Origin: Nereocystis luetkeana | Taxonomy: Eukaryota > Sar > Phaeophyceae > Laminariales > Laminariaceae | Length of the DNA stretch: 64,000 nucleotides | NCBI GenBank assembly: GCA_031213475.1 | Contig: JARUPZ010000014.1 | Coordinates: 1,860,001-1,924,000, forward strand | Direction: 5' to 3' | Part shown: piece after piece, positions 57,799-64,000 of the stretch | Numbering within the stretch: the stretch's first letter is position 1 | How the letters are laid out: each line of letters starts with the position of its first letter | Translations under genes and position numbers: made by a program | The notes under the pieces: generated by a model | What the model was told of the DNA's origin: nothing | Database searches by the model: none | The model's input: only the letters and a program-made list of their open reading frames with translations

Positions 57799-58113
57799 CC
57801 ATCCCATTCATTATCTTCGCACATCTTATTCTCTCTCCTTCCAACTCGTAACTCAGATCCGGGGTCACATAGCAGGCTCTTCTCCCCCCTTCCCGCTACG
57901 GTACGTGCCTTCATTTTTATCGCGAGAAGATTTCAGCCTTTTCTTCCCTCGTCGACTCGCATCGAATTGTGCCTACCCACGCTGCAAGGCGCTCTCAACA
58001 ATTGAATCCCTTTTTTTATTTTTGCAAATAAAGTCAAAGTCCGACCCTCCTAGGGCTCGAACCCAGGACTCAAACAAGTAGAATTCGAGGTTAACCACTT
58101 GAACCACCGGGGC
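57774..58113 (-). mobile_element. SINE-A copy 2, inside the transposase intron
   Basis: Full tRNA-like head at the right (TTGAACCACCGGGGC reversed) and a long poly-A tail (about 24 T on the plus strand) at the left. Inserted antisense in the 57483-58374 intron, so it is younger than the hAT copy. Confidence 0.8.
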
Positions 58114-58923
58114 ATGAGTTAATGTGATGACAACAGCAATAACAAGTATTTCTGTTTATTGTGTGTCAGATTAGGTGTCCTGTACTGCTGTATATTCGTA
58201 TATCCTCGCTCAGAACTGGTCTGGCATTGTTTCATACCTGGTACACTGCTTGGTGGATATATTCTCCGTATAAGCACGGCGAGTAACCCCCCTCCCCTTG
58301 TCCCGCCGCTCGTCCCGCCCCTTTTCGCTTTGTTTCCGTCCGTTGTTGCAAATTTTCAAAATTTATTGTTTTAGGTGGGGGTCGCAGCACGCGATGATGT
58401 CGCGCGTGCTCAGGCTCTACCGGTGTCTCACAGCATACTTCACGCAGAACCTGACCGTCCGCGCTCTGTACCCGTTGGAATGGCAAGCGGCGCTGGAGGT
58501 GACGAGCATCCTCGACCCCGCCGCCATGGTCAATACTCAGATCCAAGGGGGACGGCACGCCTTCGTAGGCAAGGCGATCAACGACTTCACCATGCTGTAC
58601 GAGTCGTTCGCCTTTGACACGCAGGACATCCGCACGCTGGACCCGCCGGACGGCCCGCTGAGCCCCGTCGCGACGGGCAGCCTCGTTCCGGAGGTGAAGA
58701 CAATGCTGAAGATCCTACTCGCGGACATGAACACCAGGAAGTTGGGTCATGCAACGCTGGAGGCAGAAATGATGAGCTTGGTGCTGGACCCTCGCTACAA
58801 AACCTGCTGCGAGGGGGTGTGCCGGAACGGGGGCGACGCCCTTAAGAAAAGCGTCAGCGAGGAAGTGACGAGTCAACTATCCTACTTCGTGGGACATGCC
58901 GAACCAGCCGCGGACGGAGGCGC

Positions 58924-58990
58924 TGGGTCAGGCGGTCCGCCGGGCGCCGGGGCAGGCAGTCCGCCGGGCGCCGGGGCAGGCGGTTCCGAG
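58924..58990 (+). repeat. In-frame GC-rich tandem in transposase exon 4
   Basis: AGTCCGCCGGGCGCCGGGGC-type 27-bp units, encoding GGPPGAGAG / SPPGAGAG. Confidence 0.65.
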
Positions 58991-59869
58991 GGTACCGGAG
59001 CAGGGCTACCAGGGCCGGGCGACGCAGGAGCGGCGGGCTCCGGGGCAGGGGGGGCGCCCCCTCCGCCCGCGATAAGTAGGTTGGAAAGGTTGAGGCTTGC
59101 GCGAAACATTGTACCGCAGTGCAGCAACGAGGATGGAACGGAGTCTCGTGCGGATGCCGCCCTGCGCGAGTTCGGCGAGTACATGAAAACGCCCGTTGCA
59201 GCCAATTCGCCTGACTTCGATGTACTCAACGCGTGGAAGGCACAGGCGATGGGTGGAGTAGACGCCAAGACGGGGGAGGTGGTAGTGCCGGCTCGCTGAC
59301 CCCATGTCGGACTGTTGGCTCGACTGTACCTGGGGATCGACACCACCAGTTGTCAAGCAGAAAGGAACTTCTCTGCTCTTTCGGCAGTTGTTAGCCAACT
59401 GCGCACCTCGCTCGGGGCTGACAAAATCGAGAAGATGATGCTGCTTAAGCTCAACTCGCACTTGATCCCCGGGCTAGCGGAGGTTCTCCAAGATGTAGCG
59501 GCGTTGAAGGCCAACTGCGACGCGGAGGCTGCCGCATCAGTCGCTGCCCAAAACGCTGCGGCTGGCGAGATTATTTCTGTAGACAGAGCATGATGAGATT
59601 TTCTCTGTACTTTAATGTAAAATACGAGTTCGTAGCGTAATTTGAGATTTGCAGTATGGGGATACGAGCTTCAAGATGAATTTTGATTTACGTACAACTC
59701 GCACGAGTGTTTTTTTTCGTTTGTTCCTCTGGAGCAACAGTTTTGGTCCAATGATCCAATGCCGCCCGCACTACTGCTGTTACTACTACTATAGTACCTG
59801 GTACTACGGTGTTTAGTACCAGGCATATTGTATACAACTCACATTTGGGACAGGAAAAATCGGTTCCAT

Positions 59870-60275
59870 GGTACGTCCGTCCCGTCCTATAGTGAAAAAT
59901 TGTTTTTCCGTCCCGTCCCGTCGTGAATAATGCATTCACCGTCCCGTCGTGAAAAAAAAAATACCGTCCCGTCCCGCCGTGAAGAAAATATTTACCGTCC
60001 CGTCCCGTCGCGAGAAATAGTTTTACCGTCCCGTCCCGCCGTGAAAATTTTTATTTACCGTCCCGTCCCGCCGTGAAAAAATATATTTACCGTCCCGTCC
60101 CGTCGTGGGAAAAACTGCCGTTGACTTTTACCGTCCCGTCCCGTCGTGAAAATCTACCCCGTTGAAATTAACCGTCCCGTCCCGTTGAGAAATTGTACAC
60201 CCATTTTACCGTCCCGTCCCGTCTTGATTTTTTTTTCCGCCAAACAAGTGAAAACAGTCCCGTCCCGTCCCGTCT
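59870..60275. repeat. hAT right subterminal repeats
   Basis: About eleven CCGTCCCGTCCCG(T/C)C blocks with GTGAAAA-rich spacers at roughly 30-35-bp spacing, in the same orientation as the left block. Confidence 0.75.
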
Positions 60276-60303
60276 CGATTATCAAGTACCGTGATAAGCC
60301 TTG

Positions 60304-60311
60304 GTTATTTG
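60304..60311 (+). repeat. hAT target-site duplication, right
   Basis: GTTATTTG, identical to 54391-54398. Confidence 0.9.
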
Positions 60312-60731
60312 CCGTCTGAGCCGTCCGCATGGCCTCTCCCCGCTATGCCGTGCGCCCACGTCTCCGGCCTCCGGCTCGTCACTTGACGCCTCCTGTGCCT
60401 GTTACACCTGGTATATGGTACTGCTAAACTATTAATACTACATTATATATGCTTCAGCGTAGCATCTGTCTTCTCGTGGTCACCCCTCCTAGCCCATTAC
60501 ATGCATGCCACTACGGAGCAAACACAAATACCAGGTATACAGGACATTGGTGTTCGTTGGTGAAGTACGTTAACCCACGAGTACCACCAGCTACCACGCA
60601 ACCACAGACCCCCAGCACCAGCTACCACGTTACCACAGCTTGTTATTGAGAGTCTCGTGCAAGAAAAATTATATCGACCGACATCTCTCCACTCAAGCGA
60701 TTGCGCCTCTTCGTGATCGCAATTCCTCCAA

Positions 60732-60836
60732 TTACGGGGGGCCATAGTTAACAGGACCAAATATTGTTCGTAAAAAATGTTAAACATACAGGTTTTTATC
60801 TATACCATAGGTCCTGTTAACTATGGCCCCCCGTAA
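60732..60836 (+). mobile_element. MITE-1 copy 12
   Basis: 105 bp, ends TTACGGGGGGCCATAGTTAA and TTAACTATGGCCCCCCGTAA; both ends carry the same G-to-C-paired variant (GGGGGGCC/GGCCCCCC). Confidence 0.85.
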
Positions 60837-61036
60837 TACTGAGAACAGGCGTTCCGATGCGGGGAACGATGCTTGCACAGCGAGATACTTGCGGGCAACT
60901 TGGCGACGATCGGAAACGTGTTTTGCTCCCCTGCCCGCCACCTAGAGGGGCCGCCGAGGATCTTCACACGGTTGGAACCGACCTGCTTCTGATTCCGGTA
61001 AAGGGACAATTCGTTCATGATAGCGTCCTTCGCCAA

Positions 61037-61327
61037 AAAAACGGCCATAGTCTTACGCGCGCCATGTGGGGGGGGGGCAGGGTGTCTACGCCTACAGGTG
61101 CTTGTGCATCCCAATGTCTTGTGCATCATAAAGTCTGGCTTGTTTCCCTTTCCGCCTAAAATAGATGCGTGAGCTCCCGAGCTTCACCAAAAGAATGGCC
61201 ATAGTCTTACACGCGGGGGGGGGGGGGGGGGGCGCAGGGTGTCTACGCCTACAGGTGCTTGTGCATCCTAATGTCTTGTGCATCATAATGTCTGGCTTGT
61301 TTCCCTTTCCTCATAAAATAGATGCGT
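61037..61327. repeat. 155-bp tandem duplication
   Basis: GGCCATAGTCTTACGCGCG...G-run...GGGTGTCTACGCCTACAGGT, then AATAGATGCGTGA, is repeated starting near 61193 with a longer G run (about 18). Confidence 0.75.
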
Positions 61328-61329
61328 GA

Positions 61330-62300
61330 AAGACGTTTCATCTGACCCTCCCTTCTCCTGTACCATACGACTGCTATCATCTATCATCTATCATCTACCA
61401 GGTATCATGTATCATACATCATACAACTGCGGTGGGGGTCCTCTTCTCCATCTCCCGTTGGGTTGATCGAATTGCTCGTTCGCAGCGTTGTTGGTTCCCC
61501 GTATTCGGTGTTGGCGAGCGCGTGTATTGAAAGTATTTACGCAAATATAGCCTGCCCTGCAGCTACTGCTGCGTCTGTGGGTACACGGCTAGACATAGAT
61601 ACCCTTATTCTGCTCTCTGCAGGCTCCTTCAAGAAAAGGCCTCGAAAGGCTGGTTAAACTCCGCAAAAAAGAACAAATCTCGGTGATTTAAACCATCTCA
61701 AAACAGATGTTGACGTTGTACCTAAAGACTTTGATCCGAAAATCAAAACTCCGAGCAACTTTGTCAGAGTTGAGGGTGGGTGTGTGAAGCGTCCTTTCTA
61801 GCCGTCGACATCCAGCACAACCAGTGTGTTCTTGAATCCTATTAATAGAGAGTTACGACAAGTTTTGTGGTGACTACGTCACAGAGATACTACATTGTTA
61901 TCCAGAAGGCAGAGTAGACAACTGTTGTTCTCACATTAGCCATGTCATCGTACTGGATACGACAGTCACGGCATACACATTCTATGAAAGTGGGAAAAGA
62001 AGTGCTTCCTGTCAAGATGTGGAGGCAACACAAACATGAAGGAAGGTATACGGGTATGATGAGCTGTAAAGCTACCGGCAAACTCCAAGCCGAAGAGAAG
62101 AGGCTTTCGTTTACAGGTTTACCAAGTTATTCCACAATGTGGTTGAGGTTCACAGCTGTCTACGATATCATACAAATTTGACCAACCCTACACGCAAGGC
62201 TAAAAGGCAATCGGACCTGACCAACGTGGCAAAAGAATAGTCCCTTCCACCTGTACAGCTCTTCAACCATCGTGTCCAAGAGTGGTGTGTGTTGTCTCCA
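61330..62300. other. Gene-free stretch with family Y fragment
   Basis: ATCTATCATC repeats and ACCAGGTA near 61380-61405; an inverted family Y end at about 61795-61850 ending in CCTATTAATAGAGAG. The short frames here (61463-61657, 61942-62181) have no supporting features. Confidence 0.35.
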
Positions 62301-62306
62301 CATTAA

Positions 62307-62396
62307 CCCTTTTAGAACCGCAGTCCCGTTCTGGGGACAAACCAGTCAAATTTCAAGTAGTTTTGTCCCCAAAACGGGACTGCGGTTCTAAAGGGG
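62307..62396. mobile_element. MITE-2 copy h, with TTAA duplication
   Basis: 90 bp, CCCTTTTAGAACCGCAGTCC...GGACTGCGGTTCTAAAGGGG, with TTAA immediately on both sides (62303-62306 and 62397-62400). Confidence 0.9.
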
Positions 62397-62479
62397 TTAA
62401 ATCGTCGTTTCTATTACTGCATACGTGGCAACGTAGTATCTCTGTGGCGTAGCTTTGTGACCACAGAACTTGTATCTCT

Positions 62480-62575
62480 TCTAGGATTGAAGAATCGGCA
62501 CGGACACTGGTTGTGCTGGATGTCGACGGGTAGAAAGAACGGTTTAATGTGAAGAACACACACACACACTGCTCA
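62480..62575 (+). repeat. Family Y repeat copy
   Basis: AGGATTGAAGAATCGGCACG, then GTGCTGGATGTCGACGGGTA, then AATGTGAAGAACACACACAC. Confidence 0.55.
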
Positions 62576-62612
62576 GCTTCATCCACCCAGTGTCCGTCCT
62601 GATTCCTTATCC

Positions 62613-62960
62613 TATTTATTTATTTATTTTTTTGCTCATCCCATTCATTATCTTCGCACATCTTCTTGCTTCTCTCTCTCCTTCCAACTCGTAACTCAGA
62701 TCCGGGGTCACATAGCAGGCTCTTCTCCCCCCTTCCCGCTACGGTACGTGCCTTCATTTTTTATCGCGAGAAGATTTCAGCCTTTTTCTTCCCTCGTCGA
62801 CTCGCATCGAATTGTGCCTACCCACGCTGCAAGGCGCTCTCAACAATTGAATCCTTTTTTATTTTTGCAAATAAAGTCAAAGTCCGACCCACCTGGGGCT
62901 CGAACCCAGGACTCAAACAAGTAGAATTCGAGGTTGACCACTTGAACCACCGGGGCGACC
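62613..62960 (-). mobile_element. SINE-A copy 3, full length
   Basis: The minus strand starts GGTCGCCCCGGTGGTTCAAG and ends in GGGATGAGCAAAAAAATAAA-type tail. Best match to copy 2. Confidence 0.8.
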
Positions 62961-63021
62961 GTATACTACACTACTATTAATAATAATTATGTGGTCACAG
63001 ACTGAGACAAAAGAAATTTAA

Positions 63022-63110
63022 CCCTTTTAAAACCGCAGTCCCGTTTTGGGGACAAACCATTCAAAGCCCAAATAGTTTGTCCCCAAAACGGGACTGCGGT
63101 TCTAAAGGGG
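63022..63110. mobile_element. MITE-2 copy i, with TTAA duplication
   Basis: 89 bp, CCCTTTTAAAACCGCAGTCC...GGACTGCGGTTCTAAAGGGG, TTAA on both sides (63018-63021 and 63111-63114). Confidence 0.9.
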
Positions 63111-63579
63111 TTAAAAACAAAAAATAAACGCAAATTCAAGGGTCAAGCCAGTGAAGTGCCAGCGTACCGGGTACGAGAACAAAAGAGCACAAGCTAGACC
63201 CGAGAACAACAAGAACAAAGGATAACAAAACAAAATATATTCTGCAATGAAACATAATACAGATGACGCTATTAATAGGAGTAAGGAAGGGTCAATATAG
63301 ACGGAAAGCGTACGTACTCGGGAAGGACATGTGCATTTGTGTTCTCCGTACCAAACGCTAAAACCTGTACTACTCCACATCTCCATGATACATCATTACA
63401 CAACATGCAACATGCAACATGCAGCATGCCATCGTTCGTACCCGATACGACAACCACCACCAGATACACCGAAAGAGAGAGAGACGACTAACAGCAAACA
63501 AAGAAAGAGAAAACGAAGACAACACGAAGGTGAATATAAACTCTCGTCTACTAGTGAAGCCGACGTAACGCATGTACCG

Positions 63580-63704
63580 TAGCGAGAAGGGGGGAGAAGA
63601 GCCTGCTATGTGACCCCGGATCTGAGTTACGAGTTGGAAGGAGAGAGAGAAGAAGATGGGCGAAGACAATAAATGGGATGAGCAAAAAAAAAAAAAAAAA
63701 AAAA
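63580..63704 (+). mobile_element. SINE-A copy 4, 5'-truncated, with poly-A tail
   Basis: It starts within the body (GGGGGGAGAAGAGCCTGCTA), continues GATCTGAGTTACGAGTTGGA and ends GGGATGAGC plus about 21 A. The 5' truncation suggests target-primed reverse transcription. Confidence 0.75.
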
Positions 63705-64000
63705 TGTACGGATGCACGGTGTCCTAAACGGTATTAATATTAATAGTACGACGTGACCCAAAGAAGATTGATCGTTGATCGCGCATCATTGGCTAAGTGA
63801 GCTGTGAGCTGCCAGTTTCGTGTTGAGCTCGCGTAAATCTATCAGCCCATGCAGGCGACATTCATTACAGCATTATGTGTCCTGCTTTGGTTTGGTATTT
63901 CCAAGCACAACGACAGTGACTCGACGGCACACCAACCGAGTAGACACGGCGGTGACAGGGTAACGGTTAGGCTTAGAGTTCCGGTTCGAGGTGGTGACCG
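63705..64000. other. Gene-free window end
   Basis: It has a GTATTAATATTAATAGTA motif at 63731. Nothing else supported. Confidence 0.35.

Larger units (their letters stand above)
55278..59596 (+). pseudogene. hAT transposase gene, rearranged and interrupted
   Basis: Exon 1 (55278-55764) encodes a Pro/Thr/Ala-rich start and a BED-type zinc finger (PVWQHFSEFDP, ERCGKLF, LLSHLKECHP). Exon 2 (56252-56742) joins in phase (TCAG | GCCAGG) and holds MRPFSMSSGAAFRYFVGGLS and the first catalytic-Asp region AQVDLTTANN. Exon 3 (about 57349-57482) encodes VGHFSHSAVNNDAFKAV and LIRRNDTR. It joins exon 4 (58375 on) in phase to rebuild the hAT TRW motif. Exon 4 has EAEMMSLVLDPRYK, a Gly/Ala/Pro-rich insert, and the hATC domain (ARLYLGIDTTSCQAERNFSA). 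The segment between exons 2 and 3, which normally carries the second catalytic Asp and a CxxH motif, is missing and replaced by an inverted duplication. TGA at 59297-59299 stops the frame before hATC. The element cannot encode an intact transposase as it stands. Confidence 0.8.
54399..60303 (+). mobile_element. Complete-ended hAT transposon (5905 bp)
   Basis: The left end CAAGGCTTATCACGGTA (54399-54415) is matched by the right end TACCGTGATAAGCCTTG (60287-60303). An identical GTTATTTG lies immediately outside each end (54391-54398 and 60304-60311), the 8-bp target duplication that hAT elements make. CCGTCCCGTCCCGTC subterminal repeats fill 54430-54740 and 59870-60275. Between them is a four-exon transposase gene with a BED finger and hATC domain. 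The transposase is rearranged and carries a stop, so the copy is probably non-autonomous, but its ends remain intact. Confidence 0.9.

Overview
The window is eukaryotic nuclear DNA. It has spliced genes with GT-AG introns of 0.7 to 6.2 kb, coding segments richer in third-position G/C than their surroundings, and very dense transposon remains of all major classes. A secreted protein with a long Pro/Thr/Ala-Pro-Val linker and large repeat-filled introns would fit a stramenopile alga, perhaps brown-alga-like. That assignment is inference from style only; no taxonomic marker gene is present. No bacterial operon, CRISPR array, rRNA or intact tRNA gene was seen.

Left part (1-15 kb): G/C homopolymer tracts; tRNA-headed SINE pieces (about 0.58-1.8 kb); a foldback repeat (0.8-1.24 kb); a short LTR pair with almost no interior (2662-4344); a decayed non-LTR retrotransposon with endonuclease and distal reverse-transcriptase remains (4.7-6.56 kb); CCATGG-rich arrays (6.56-7.05, 9.46-11.26, 12.3-12.5 kb); a 210-bp-arm inverted repeat (7.6-8.4 kb); a second foldback copy (8.7-9.2 kb); two MITEs (11.7-12.0 kb); and degenerate tandem repeats (12.9-14.9 kb).

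Centre (15.0-31.2 kb): one minus-strand gene can be assembled from seven exons (31161 down to 15041). Every splice junction keeps reading phase, the CDS totals 1755 nt, and it encodes 584 aa: signal peptide, Cys-containing ectodomain, about 230 aa of Pro/Thr/Val-rich linker, two Cys-rich 150-nt exons, and a hydrophobic C-terminal tail suggesting a GPI or membrane anchor. Its introns hold SINEs, MITEs and other repeats.

Right part (31.2-54 kb): mostly intergenic or intronic DNA with ten of the twelve copies of a roughly 105-bp MITE lying right of 19.5 kb, nine copies of a TTAA-flanked piggyBac-like MITE (32-63 kb), a nested TIR element carrying a coding-like fragment (39.45-40.84 kb), a 310-bp-arm hairpin (47.8-48.5 kb), and several isolated exon-like segments that I cannot assign.

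Far right (54.4-60.3 kb): a complete-ended hAT transposon with matching TIRs, a perfect 8-bp target duplication (GTTATTTG) and CCGTCCCGTC subterminal repeats. Its transposase gene (BED finger, RNase-H-like core, hATC dimerisation domain) is interrupted by a large inverted duplication of its own second exon and by an in-frame TGA. The inverted duplication could yield a hairpin RNA against the family, resembling the maize Mu-killer arrangement. The last 3.7 kb hold more MITEs, SINEs and a 155-bp tandem duplication.
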